A stretch of DNA of 64,000 nucleotides from Panorpa germanica (lineage: Eukaryota; Arthropoda; Insecta; Mecoptera; Panorpidae). Positions within the stretch are counted from its first letter, which is position 1. Each line of letters opens with the position of its first letter. The DNA lies in the NCBI GenBank assembly GCA_963678705.1, contig OY783208.1:21602207-21666206 (forward strand), in the 5' to 3' direction. The notes under the pieces are model-generated. The model did no database searches and was not told where the DNA came from. It worked only from the letters and a program-made list of their open reading frames with translations. The position numbers were made by a program, and so were the translations under genes. Below, piece after piece: positions 31,426 through 44,000 of this stretch.

Positions 31426-34400
31426 ATGTTGAAAACTTTAATAATATTTGTGGTGTGCCAATTAGGGCTGCAGTCAGGTAAGTTCTAATTTTTGTTTTTA
31501 TTTTTACAATCGATATTCTTAAACACCAGTAATTTTATGAATTATATTTCTTGTTAATGATGCTCGACTTTGTTGGGTTCAGTTAAATTCGAAGTACATC
31601 ATTTCTTAGCGAAATTAAAAGTCTCACACATCCTAAAACAAGTTCTGATGATTTCTGATTAATTTTCTTAAGAGCTGCGTAGCTATTTCTATTTTATTTT
31701 TGACGTGGTCATGGCAGTGGAATTTTTTTTATCGAATTTGCAAAACTTTCATAAAGTAATGCAAATTCTACCAACAGCGCAATTTAAAACTATTTTATAA
31801 GTAGAACAAATAGCCAAAAAGAAGAAGAAAAATAACCCGTAGTACGCAATTTAGAAATACAAGTTATTTAAATAGTTCCGCTTAACACAAAATGTCTATA
31901 TTAGCTTAAATTTAGGTAACATTTTACTTTAACGAAACTTGGTAATATTTCAATTTGTTTTTATAATTGTAATGGCACAAAACGTTATTTCATGATTTTA
32001 ATAATCCATCAATAAATGTAAACAAGGTAATTGAACATCAAATGTCACAATTAATACAATGATGATTACGTTTATTAGATATTATTAACTCTAATTTCCA
32101 GAGATGTGCGTTTTGCAAATACATATACTCAAAATGCAAATACGAAATAGTAAATACCTATTTTCTATTTTGTATTTATATATCTTTTAGGAGCATAGAA
32201 TTTTATATTTTATTTAAAAACTTTTACAAACCTATTTCCTATTTGCAAAATACAAAATACTTTTTTCATTTTTTTTAATTCATAGTGTTAATCAGTAAAC
32301 ATTATTTTTTGAATATGAACTTAAAACCAAACCAACTAAAGTATCTGCACAATTGTCTTAATAATTCTAGTTTAAAATGATAGATGTGCCTATTATTTTA
32401 TTATCCTTCCTGTTATCCCCACCATAAGACATCTGATTTCCGTTTACCTAAATTTGTTTATCATATTTTCTCGTTCATTATTTGATTTACTACAAGACAA
32501 TCACTCCATTACATTCCTTACTGAAATATATATACATAAATATATATTATTTTATCTACTACCCTTAACACTTGTCCGCTTTAATTCCTAAACTACCCCA
32601 ACTACGTATAAATATTTTATCCTTCTACAAAATAAAAATAATTTTTGTTAAAACTACCTGCCTATACTTAAGTTATCCATTATCAATTTTTTAAACTTAA
32701 ATGGGTGCCGAAGCCAAACAAGGAATACGTAAAAGAATTGTTAGTCTCTGAAGTACGGAAAATAAAACAGGAAAATATGAAAACTGTATGTGATACAACT
32801 AATAAGAAAAAGGAAAACAACGAATCTTATTATATGTTTGTGGATGACTTGGACTCTTCAACAGCTTGTGACCATGGTAACACAACCATAGAACTGCATA
32901 GAAACATTGCAGTATTTAAAAGACAATAATACCAACTTAGATTCTTAATTAATTATCCAAACATAAAACAAATATTTTTAAAATGCAACACCTGTTTGCC
33001 AAGTTCTGCCTCAGTAGAACGTCTCCTTTCGTTTGGTGGAATGATAATGAGACCTCATCGACGAAAAATGAAAGATAAATTATTTGAACAAAGAGTATTC
33101 TATTTTCTCAAAAGTATTTTTAATGAAATTTATTTCTTGTTTTGTATTTAAAATAGGAAAATAACGAGGTATTTGTATTTTGTACTTAAAAACTTTTGAA
33201 AAGCATTTGTGCACATCTCTGTTAATTTCCAATAGGTACAAACACAGAATTTTCAGATACATATTTGACTGCAGTGCCATCTGTTTTCTGAGTTAAATAA
33301 ATAAAGAAGTGACAAAGAACCAAATTATATTCGCACTTGAAGTTGTGTTTTAAAATGTTAAATATTCTGTTCCTACACAAAGAAATCTTATAGCCCTGTC
33401 CCTGGTCCTTGTATTCTACTTCAGTGTGTACAAGCTGCATTTTCTTTTTCAGTTTCTTGCAACGACCAACGTGACCCCGGCTTTCTTCTTCAGTGTGATT
33501 CGTAAGTACCATGAAGTGAGATAAAACTCTCACTCAATTTAATATTTCATTAGCAACTTGTTCCAGTAGTATTTTGTGCTTCTAAATTGATTATTTGCAT
33601 CGAGAATCGAAACAAATTAAACTTCTTGTTGTACTGCAACTAACTTTAATCCAGAAAAAAACATTTAACTTGCAGAAGCTGTACTTTGCCAGAATTCCCA
33701 GGGAACGGACGTTACACAGTTCTAGGGGCCCTCGCTGACACACATCCCGGAGCAGTTGTACACAATTTAACAGTAATTCAGTACAACTGTGACGTCGGCT
33801 ACGTACCATATCCACATTCTGGGCTGTTTGCATTGATGGCATATGGGACACGCAATTTACAAAATGCCAGAGTAAGATAATGCCCTAAAAAGAAAATAAC
33901 AAATTTGTTGTGACTAAACCTAATTTATTTCTATATATTCTAGGAAAGGTAACATGTCCCTTGCCGACAAATCCAACGCATGGAAGCTATGAGCTCTCAG
34001 ATTTAGGTGGCATTTTGGTACAGGGCACAGAAGTTCCTAATTGGTCAACAGCTATTTATTCCTGCGACGCAACTTTTGAGATCGTAGGAAATAGAACAGC
34101 TCTCTGTTATAACGGATTATGGACCACAGAGCCTCCTCAGTGCCAAAGTAGGTAACTCCCGAGGACCACCACCAGCAGAGAATCTGTTCTGGCCTCGTCT
34201 AATTCTCTACACAATTCTTTATACTTTTGATAAAAATGATTGTTTTTACCAGAAACTACCGCTTGTGTTGTTCCGGATGCACCAGCAAAGGGCAGCTATT
34301 TGATCTTAGTATCTCAGGATGTTCCAGTTGCAGGATCAACGATTAAAGAATTTCAAGTATTGAAGTACGACTGCCCTGCCCCAAATATCTTGCAAGGTCT

Positions 34401-37400
34401 ACCTGTCATCTACTGCCAAAACGGAAATTGGCTGCCAGAGGTTCCCAGATGCTTGGGTGAGTGAAAGACAACTTGAAATTTGTAACGATCAATTGTTCTG
34501 ATTTATTTTTTAGTTTTTGTTCCATAAGTCAATTTATTCCACTTCATAACTGAACAATCTGCGAGTATCCAAATCATACGCTTGTCGTGTTCTGTCATTG
34601 GAACAAAATCTATTCTATTGTAAAATAAAATCATTTCTATTTACGCTAGAATGACATCGAGGTAAAAGTCCGGCGAGTATATCCGGAAACGATTACCTCT
34701 ACGATAAAAAAAGGAAAAAAGAAAAAAGGAACACAATCTTTTTCCGTATAAAATTTTCCTATCTTTCGATCAGTGTAATCACTTATGAATCTTGGTTATA
34801 AAATCAATCTGTTCTGCCCTGTCAAAAGTTATACGTATAATAATTAGCTCGGAATGTCACAGTGGGCGAGAGCATTGATGCTTGACGCCGACTGCTGTGT
34901 CTTCGGGTTCGATCCCCGGACCAGATATATATTTTCTGGGTTTGGTTATTATGAACTTATATTGATTATGGTCATACATAATCATACAGTTATTAGGCAG
35001 TGGTGTAGCCCACATATATGAGGCCACGACACCATAAATACTGCCAACGTTGAAGGAGGTCGTCGGTGATAGGACTCAGCATCGGAAATAGGCCGACGTT
35101 AAAATAAAAAAAAAAATAAAAAAAAAATAAAAAAAAAAAAAAAAAAATTAGCTCGGAATGTTTTGGCATCCTATTTAAAACTTTAAAACAACAATCCAAG
35201 TGAAGGTCTAAGGGAATACTTGTGAATTTTAATATGTTCTTGAAATAAGTTCCAGAATATTTCAGAAATAGATATTACCTGCCGAACGCAAAACATAAAC
35301 AACCAGGTGATTTGTGTGCAAGTCAAGTGTAACTCCATTTACCAAACATGACGTTTTATTATTTACCGAGGGGTAACATATTTCTGTTCCAGGCGTTGTC
35401 AAGCATTTAGGTTTATAGAAATTGCTTTTATTTTGCAGGAAACAAACACTGCACTTTGCCTGCAGTTCCAGTCAATGGTACAATAATCAATTCTGTGTGT
35501 GATGTGGATCATTTACTTCTGGGAATTCAAGTTCCCAGTTTGTCTAGCATTGAATATTCTTGCGATAAATTGTTCGAACTAACAGGAACTTCTAATATCA
35601 CCTGCAACGATGGTTCATGGACATCAGATCCTCCTCAGTGTCAAAGTAAGTAACTCCCGAGGACCACCACCGGCAGATAATCTGTTCTGGCTTCGTGTTG
35701 AACTTTCCAACATACAAATCTCACCTAATTACCTAGTGCAGGCGATTAACCAATTCCTTATACTGTTAATAAGAACTAATGTTTTTAACAGAAACTACCG
35801 CCTGCGTTGTTCCGGATGCACCGATAAAGGGCAGCTACTCGATCCTTGGCTCTCAGGATGTTCCAGTTGCAGGATCAACGGTTGAGGAATTTCAAGTATT
35901 GAAGTACGACTGCCCTGCACCAAATATCTTGCATGGTGAATCAATTATCGTCTGCGGCAACGGAAGTTGGCTGCCAGAGATTCCCAGCTGCTTGGGTGAG
36001 TCAAAGACAACTTATTATAATTCGTTTCTAACAAGCAGGCTGCTTAAAATGTTAATAATAAAATTCTACTGAAGGTTTACACACATTTTCTCTTTACTTT
36101 TTAGTTAACAAACCCTGCACTTTGCCACCACTGCCAGTTAACGCTAGAATCAACGTTGTTGAGGATGTGGATCATTCAGTTCCAGGAATTCAAGTTCCCA
36201 GTTTATCTGGTGTTGAATATTCCTGCGACGCAACGTTTGAACTAACCGGAACTGACAAAATCACCTGCCTCGATGGTTCATGGACCACAGAGCCTCCTCA
36301 GTGTCACAGTAAGCTTTCTTAGAAAGTTAACCATCAGTTAACCTACTGAACTTCATGTTAATCACGTTTAGTTAATGTTAAATTAAATAATTACTTTGGC
36401 CTTTAATAACGTTGACTGATTCTGACAGGAAGTACGAGCTGTATTTTACCGGATCTTCCAGCACCAGGCACCTACTCGATTGTTGGATCAGTGGAAGCTC
36501 CAGTACCTGGTGCTGCTATTGCAGAAAACAAAGCTTTGCGCTACAACTGCACAACAAAGTACAGAGACCCAACAGACCAGGTCATCGTTTGCTCTGATGG
36601 AAAATGGCTGCCGGGTGTCGTGGAATGCGGTGAGTTGAAAAGACCTCTACTTAAATTTCCTGATCGCAGTTCGTCTGTTTGATTGATTAGTCAGAACATC
36701 CGCTTTATCTGCATGAACGTTATTATTAATTAATTATGAATTTCCATGAATTTCACACCACGGCAATCATGACAATTTGAAAGTTAAAAATCATGTTAAT
36801 CCAGCCGAACGCCTACAATAACCCAGTTGACTTTATTACAGTGCCTTCAGACTGTGGAGCTGTTTTAGGGGACACTTCCGGTGTGTTCCTCATTAAGCCT
36901 ACCAATAACAGTGAACCATTTGACGTTTATTGTGACCTGACATTAGCCGGACAAAAATGGACAGTAAGTCTGATATCGATAATTAAATTACATATATCTA
37001 AGATTTCTTTAAAAGTTACCTTTTACGTATAAAAATTGCGTAACGTATAACATTCTGTGACTTATTTTATCGCTCTAAGAATCAAAGAGTAATCTTTCTT
37101 TCGACCAACACAATTACAACACTATCTTGGATTGCTAATTTTTTTTAAAAAAATCTCAAGGATTAAATGAATCTACAGGTAAAACTATTTATTTTGTTAT
37201 TTCAGGTGATACAACAGAGGTTTAACGCAGATGTGGACTTCTACCGAAGCTACAAAGAATACAGTGACGGATTCGGTACCAAGACGGGCAGTCACTGGTT
37301 GGGACTTGAACACATCCATGAGGTAGATCAGTTTGCATTTGCTAACAACTTTTCAACGTCATCAATTAGCGTGGAAATGAACAGTCTGTTGCTGACAGTC

Positions 37401-39675
37401 GATTTAAAGTATCTGTAGTAGTTCACGACCATTTAAAATAATGTAAACACTGATAATTGGTCAGGTAACAACGAATATTCCGGACTGCGTAACATCGTCT
37501 GCGCTCTGCTGTCAACATTCAGAAGAAATGGAATTCATAATGACTTGTATTCGTTGCAGATCACAAAAGGAGGACACCATGAGCTGTACGTTGAGCTGGA
37601 GGCACATGACGGGAGGAAGGGGTACGCCCGTTACGATACCTTTAACGTCGGCAATTCCAGTACTGGATTCCAGCTGACAATTAGCGGTTACAGCGGAAAT
37701 GCCGGTAAGTTATTGATAATTGGGCCTTTCTAAACTTCCGGTGAAGTGCAGTTAGGTTTCTGTTTTGCTCTAACACGAGTCCTGCCATTTTTTAGTTAGA
37801 CTTTATGTTAAAAATCAACAAATGCATGAGCATAAAGGGCATAATAACGACATTTTCGACGCCATTTTAAATATTTCTAGCAGTTTCTGACAGTAGACAT
37901 CAATACCATCCTTTCACACTATCACGGGAGGCGGGATCCTGGGATCGTGAATATATTTCGGGATTGTATTCCCTAATTGTATCCAACTCCAACCGTACGG
38001 GCCATGAAGAGTGCAACTTATGAGATTCCAACGGACTGAGATATCTAGTGATATGTTTAAAGGGCCACGTTGTGAAATTTATATAAAAAAACATTAATTC
38101 AATTATGTCACGTCAGACGTCAGTTTCATACCTTCATTTCTTCTATGTACTGACGTCATTCTTATAGGACAGAGCGTGAACGAGATAGCATACTCAAACG
38201 TCAAGTACTACTTACAGCTGTCTGGGGCAACGCATAAAAATTTGTTGTTATAAATATGATAAACAAGGTTCAATGAAATCGATTACTTATTATTCTACAG
38301 ACTTCTATAAGAATATTTAAAAATTACAGGATCTAATTCACAACCCATTTTATTGTTTTAAAATTATGTCCCTCTCCTATCACTAGACAAACCGGACAAC
38401 ATTAGGAATTGATAACAAATAAACTTAACACATAACACACTTTATGACGTGAACGTGTTATTAAATGTTAAATAATTGATTAAGTAATGTGGTTAACACG
38501 TTGAGGACGGAGTACGGAGTACGAAACACGTTGTGTTTTACTTTTGTAGGAAATTTAAATTATTTGACGTTGAAAACAACAGGAAGTTTTATGTTTTGTT
38601 CCCCGTTGTCCATTGGTTGTAAAATAATCCCCCTCCGTCGCCCCGTCCCGTCGTGAACGTTTTAACAACGGATAGTTGTATGTGACAAGTTGTTGTTTTT
38701 TTGTACCGCTGTGTTCTTTTTGTGTTTCAGGCGACTCAATGTACGGTATCGGTGACAGCTGGTCTATCCTAAACGGAATGAAGTTCTCTACGTACGATAA
38801 GGATACTACGGATAGCTGTGCTGAGACCCGGAAAGGAGCCTGGTGGTACAATGTTTGTTCATTAAGGTAACTATCTCCACCTGTGTCTGCGTCACGTGAC
38901 GCGTGATGTAACGGTCCTCTGGAGCGTAGGGTTGCCACCTCACCTGAAAATAAGATATTAAACTTAAACTAGCAAAATATTTTAGAACTTTTGCTTTAAT
39001 TAAGGTAGTTGCGCCGCGACACTAACTTCTATAGCTGTCTTACTCTTTCTAATACAAGTCCCATATTTAGGTTAACCTTTTTACGTTACCGTTATATCAA
39101 ATTACATTAAAAAAAAAATTCGTTTAACATAAATTTAAGTTTTTTGACGTAAATAAAACTTTTTATGCAAGATTATAAAAAGTTACATATTAAAGTAATA
39201 TATTAGTAAAACATATTATGTGTATATTACATTTATTTACAAAATTATATTGCACTCTGATAAATAATAAAACGTAACGTTAGGTAAAAAATATTATATA
39301 AAATAATACAAAAACTTACGTTTTTTGTTTACTGGGTGATTAAAAAAAGTTTCATTTAATGAATTAAAAAATATGCAGCAACCCAATGAATGTAATGTAA
39401 TATCAATGTTGTAATTTATGATTTTCAGTAAAAATATATTTTAGTGCAGAGTACATGGCAACATTCAGTTGTTGTCAGTTGGTAACCCTGATCCATTTAT
39501 GTTCACCCTCTGTTTTTGTGTTGGTACTATTCTAACGTTGTGTATTACTTGCAGCAATTTGAACGGACCGTACCACGATACGGCTGTAAAAGATAAGAAG
39601 TCAATTTTCTGGTGGTACAACTTTGGCGAGTACATCGCCCTTAAAACAGCGCGGATGCTGATCAGAAGAAAATGA
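31426..39675 (+). CDS. Secreted sushi (CCP) x7 - fibrinogen-related domain protein, 14 exons, with a frameshift
   Basis: Exons: 31426-31477, 33453-33501, 33676-33871, 33944-34147, 34253-34456, 35439-35645, 35792-35995, 36105-36308, 36429-36629, 36842-36963, 37206-37322, 37560-37704, 38731-38866, 39555-39675. A signal peptide (MLKTLIIFVVCQLG) is followed by seven phase 1-1 exons, each a CCP module with four cysteines and a Trp near the end (for example CNDGSWTSDPPQC). Exons 10-14 make a fibrinogen-related domain: CGAVL start, WTVIQQRFNADVDFYRSY, WLGLEHIHE, then CAETRKGAWWYNVC and SNLNGPY. Such domains bind microbial sugars or acetyl groups. Odd: exon 3 needs one extra base near 33818-33826 to keep CCP1 (CIDGIWDTQFTKC) in frame; as written, exon 4 gives an immediate stop. 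It may be an assembly error or a broken gene. Expected length about 720 aa. Confidence 0.85.
32099..33221 (+). mobile_element. Decayed hAT transposon, copy 1 (lectin intron 1)
   Basis: Inverted ends cagagatgtgc / gcacatctctg, flanked by near-identical 8-bp repeats (ctaatttc at 32091-32098, ttaatttc at 33222-33229). Plus-strand peptides near 32985-33100, SSASVERLLSFGGMIMRPHR and DKLFEQRVF, match the C-terminal dimerization region of hAT transposases. The rest of the transposase is gone. Confidence 0.8.
34858..35146 (+). mobile_element. tRNA-derived SINE with poly-A tail (lectin intron 5)
   Basis: Flanked by a 15-bp exact target duplication attagctcggaatgt (34843-34857 and 35147-35161). The head has a pol III A-box-like tgggcgagagc (34863-34873) and a consensus B box ggttcgatccc (34906-34916). 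The body runs to an A-rich tail with interspersed T at about 35100-35146. It was copied by LINE machinery. It is not a functional tRNA gene: no cloverleaf closes. Confidence 0.85.
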
Positions 39676-40039
39676 TCAGCGCAAATCGAAGCCGCAAAAA
39701 CAAAAATACACAGAGAGGGAAAGAAATAAAATCAACGGAACCACGAGACAGAAAGAGAGAGAAAAAGAGAAAACACAATGGGATTAATTAGAGGATTTAA
39801 TTAGTTCGACATCTTCATTAAATAAAAATTCAATTTATAAAACTAATTTGTAAATGAGGTTGTCATTAACTACTAGGATAAAAATAGGATAAAAATATTA
39901 CGCAGTAAACAAATTTTAACCTTAAATAGATATCTTCATCAATTTTTGGACATTAATAATTATTAAATATAAATTATTTGGATACTAACAACACCGGCGT
40001 ACGTTTATTAACCAATATTTCAATAAAGAATTGATTGAT

Positions 40040-40330
40040 GTTAATAAATGTGTATTGACGTTTCTATTTTATTAAATATCTAAATGTTAACAGGAATATA
40101 GCAATTAAAAAATTTTATTGTAGTTTTAGTGGTACAGATGTCGGCCATATTTATGACGTAACATAGCGCACTATAAAGGGATAGGTAGATTTGTTATATT
40201 TGTAAGAATTCTGTGTAAAGTATGCTATCTCTATTGCGCTGTGTTGTATAAAAGAGATGTCTTAGAATTAAGGGACGTGGTCCACAAGCCCATTTTGATT
40301 TTAATTCATATAAATTTATTTCATTGTATA
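40040..40330 (+). repeat. Dispersed repeat family A (copy with duplicate at 50620-50910)
   Basis: Shows the tctaaatgttaacagg, atgtcggccatatttatg and tgttgtataaaagagat blocks of the family. The matching place in the duplicated unit carries the same insert, so it predates the duplication. The rest of 39700-41080 is non-coding and shared between the units. Confidence 0.5.
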
Positions 40331-41019
40331 AAGAAACATGAGCCAGTAAATTGTCGATTTAAATTTGGCGTAAATCCAGAGTAGAATTAGAGAAGGGGGC
40401 TACTTGTACATTCATTTAATCTTTTAAAATGGTTGGCTTTCGAGTTGTCATCTAAAGCCTATCACGTGACCAAACAAAGCAACTCTGCATTAAGAAAATG
40501 TGTGTTCATGCAAGATGGATTCGCTGGGGACTTATCCAGGCTGAAATCTAATTTTAGGAAGGACTAGGAGTCCTGTGACGTCACACTTTGCACCCTAACA
40601 CACATTTTTCAGCGTACGACCTTGGCATCGACACGCATCTGTCATAATTTGGTTTTATTTATTTGTTTTGATTTCAATCAATCAGTTAATAGCATTCAGG
40701 TGTTTCATTTTCAGGTGAACAACGAAACTAACGATGTAAAACATTTTACTTTAATTAAATAAAGTAAATGCACAAAGAACGTGAAAAATAAATAATTTTA
40801 ATTTGAAATATTCATTACATTAAGTCTGAGTTACTTTTCATTTTATTTTTGTAATTTACTTAAATAATCCATCAACTTATTAAAACCATTAAATGTCATT
40901 TGGGTGTAACGGTTTCTCGATTACCGTGACACATACGTTGCTTTGTTTAAATTGCCTGCACTCTACTAATTGCGTGGCCAACATTATTCAGTATTTTCTT
41001 GCGGGTTCTCAAAGTGATT

Positions 41020-41036
41020 AAATCTCAGTGAAACCT
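41020..41036 (+). promoter_or_regulatory. Candidate arthropod initiator (TCAGT) of the protease homologue
   Basis: The sequence ctcagtgaaac lies about 50 bases before the start codon and is kept in the second copy (ttcagtgaaac near 62025). TCAGT is the common arthropod initiator. No TATA box was seen. Inference only. Confidence 0.3.
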
Positions 41037-41080
41037 TTTACATTTTCAAAACAAATTGTAAGAATTTTAAATAATTGAAA

Positions 41081-44000
41081 ATGAAGGTGTTAATCCTTGC
41101 CATCTTCGCAGTGTCTTGTGCCTCAACCACCAATGCTACGGTGAGTTTTTACTTTTATTTTTTTGCTTTGACATTATTCGCTCTCCTGTTCAGCACCAGC
41201 TATCTAGGTTCGACGTGGACTTTCTGAGGAGCGCTGCTTGGTGCACCATTTCTTGTTTTCTTAAGTAATTTTCCAGTTGTAGACGTGGCATAGCTTTATA
41301 TTCATATAGTAACGACCCTCCACGGCAGATGTCAGCTGGGTGGTGATCAGTATTTGATTTATTGAATATTTTCAAGCTTTTTTGTTATAAACGTTGATTT
41401 AGTTTAGAATTTTGTGAAAATCAAAAAATCGGCCAAAATTTTGCTATTTGAACTTTGAAATTTGACTTCTTCCGATATTTAACTTTTTGGCCACCATTTT
41501 GAGACAGCTGACGTCACTCTGTTGCGTAACAGAGATGGTTATATGTTTAAAGGGCAGAGACATATATAATTGTTATAAAACTGTACTATACTCTACTACA
41601 GCAGTTCTCAAACTTTTTACTTCGAGCCCCCCTGCATAATCCAGCTGTAAGCCGGGCCCCCCTACATGTAAGCGTACTATATATTATAAGGGAGTCACAT
41701 TTAACATTTTACAGTCAATTTTTGTTTAGTTAAGTTTTGCACATTATATGCATACTCTAATGGGGCTATAGGTTTAATCGTAATCAAGCAACAAATTCTA
41801 TACAAAGAGTTACAATTTATTCAATTATTTTAGCTACTATAGTACATAATTGTTAAGCAATAATAATAAAAAGAGCTTCAGTGTGAAGGATGTGCTTGTT
41901 TTTTCTGCGCATAGTTTCTTGAAACGCAGTGTCAGTTCTGATAACGCTACTCTGAGTTCCTTGGTCACATCCAGTCTTGAGCGATATTTACTCTTCATGG
42001 CAGTTAGAGCAGAAAACTCAGTTTCACAAGAATAAGTGGTGCCTGATGGAGTGAGTATTTTCAATGCCCTTTCACTCAAAATTGGGTGTTCCTTTTGTAC
42101 ACTAATCCAGAAGGATGTGAGAGAAGATTCTTTAAACTTCATTTCAAGCCCAGTGTCACCTTGGAGGTCAATGGGATTTTCTATTTCCTTCATGTTGAGA
42201 GAGCACTCATCGACTGATGGTTTGAACGGGTTTTGAATCCATGCCAAACCATCCAAGTTCTCATTAAAATATTTTTCAAAACGAGATTTGAGGATTTCTA
42301 CGTGTTTAAGAAAGCATTTCTTTGCATTGGTTGAAATAGTTTTGACATCCATTTCTTCAATCATTATTTTAAGATTAGGAAATAGCTCCAAATTGTCACT
42401 TTTCAGACCGCCCTCGTACAAACTTAGCTTCATTACAAAGCTTTTCTCCTTTTCAGTCCATTGCAGCAGGTTTGCATCCTTTTTCTGTATTTTCTGATAA
42501 ACTAAAAAGTATCAAATGTTCGGCACTCTTACGACGTTGACTAAAAATTATACACTTGTTGTAATTTTAAAAATAAAAAGTTTGCTTTATTATTTTGTAA
42601 GTAAATTTAATTAATTTTTCAACCAAGCTTTGCGCCCCCCCTGAGCCTTCATTGCGCCCCCCTTAGGGGTCGCGCCCCACGCTTTGAGAACCGCTGCTCT
42701 ACTATATATAAAGTTTACTATCAGGATCTCAAATGTTCAGGTATTTTTAAATAAGTCGCAACATTCTAGGAGACGGTACCATTTGAAATAGTCATTTTTG
42801 TCCCTTTGCTGAATTGATAACCTATAGATTTTTGTACTAATTTTGTGTCGAGAAAAAAAATAAATAAAAACGGCAAAACAGAAATTTATAGTTTATTTAA
42901 TTATGTGTCCGCCAATTTTTTGATTTTTAAACAAATAAAAATGCGATCGACGTATTGTCAGAGATGTGCGTTTTTCTAACACATATATTTAAAATGCAAG
43001 TATCTATTTTCTATTTTGTATTTAAATACCTTTAGCATTTTATATGATACTAAAGTTTACCCCCGTCGCAAGCGACGTCTGTTCTTTGTGTTTGAATTGA
43101 ATTTCATTTCAAATTTTAATACCATTTCTAAATTGGAATATTTAACTGGTTCTATATTAATTTTACAAATAACAACAAATAATTGACTAAAAAATTATAT
43201 TTTTTATTATATAAAAAATATTTTAAATTTATGCGTTGTTTGACCAATTTTTTTTCAAAATTTGGGAATTTTTTTATCGATTTGTACAAAATTTCAAGTT
43301 TTTAGCACAGTTTTTACTCACGGCAAAAACTGCCCGTGTGCCCCCAAGTAAAATTTTGAATTTTTGTTTATTAATAATGTACTTAATTATTCTACAATTC
43401 AGACTATGAACTTTCTCCAAAGTTCCCTATAGAGCCCCCAAATTTTTTTAACTCCCCTTTTCAAATTATTGAAATTCAAAAATTGATATTGAAATTGAAT
43501 TGAAATTTAAAAATTGAAAAAGTAAACCCATTACGGAAGTTTGGAGAATGTTCATATTTTGGATTGGGTAATAATTGAGTTTATTATTAATAAGAAAAAT
43601 TCAAAATACAAAATTTTATTTGGGGGCACGGGACAACTGTGTAAGAAAGTTTAAATTTTGTATATAGCCTAACTTTGAAATCTAATTTACAAAACGATAC
43701 TTTTTTTTTCAAATTAAAAAAAAAAGTTTATCAAATAACGTATTTTGTTTGAAGAAATATTTTATTATAGTCAGTTTATATGAAAAATCATTTTAATATA
43801 GAGCGAGTTAAATATTTTTATTTAAAAATGGAACTAAAACTTGAAATGAAATTACGAATTATTTTATCGAATTCAAATAAAACACATGAAATAAACGTTG
43901 CTTTGCGACGGGGCAAAGAGGGCACTGTACAAAGTGTGACAAGCACGGGTTCGTTTGGTAGAATGATAATGAGACCTTATCTACGAAAAATAGAAAAAAA

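Noticed and set aside
34858-34940. Possible tRNA gene (B box ggttcgatccc).
   Set aside because: No cloverleaf folds, and target duplication plus A-rich tail show a SINE.
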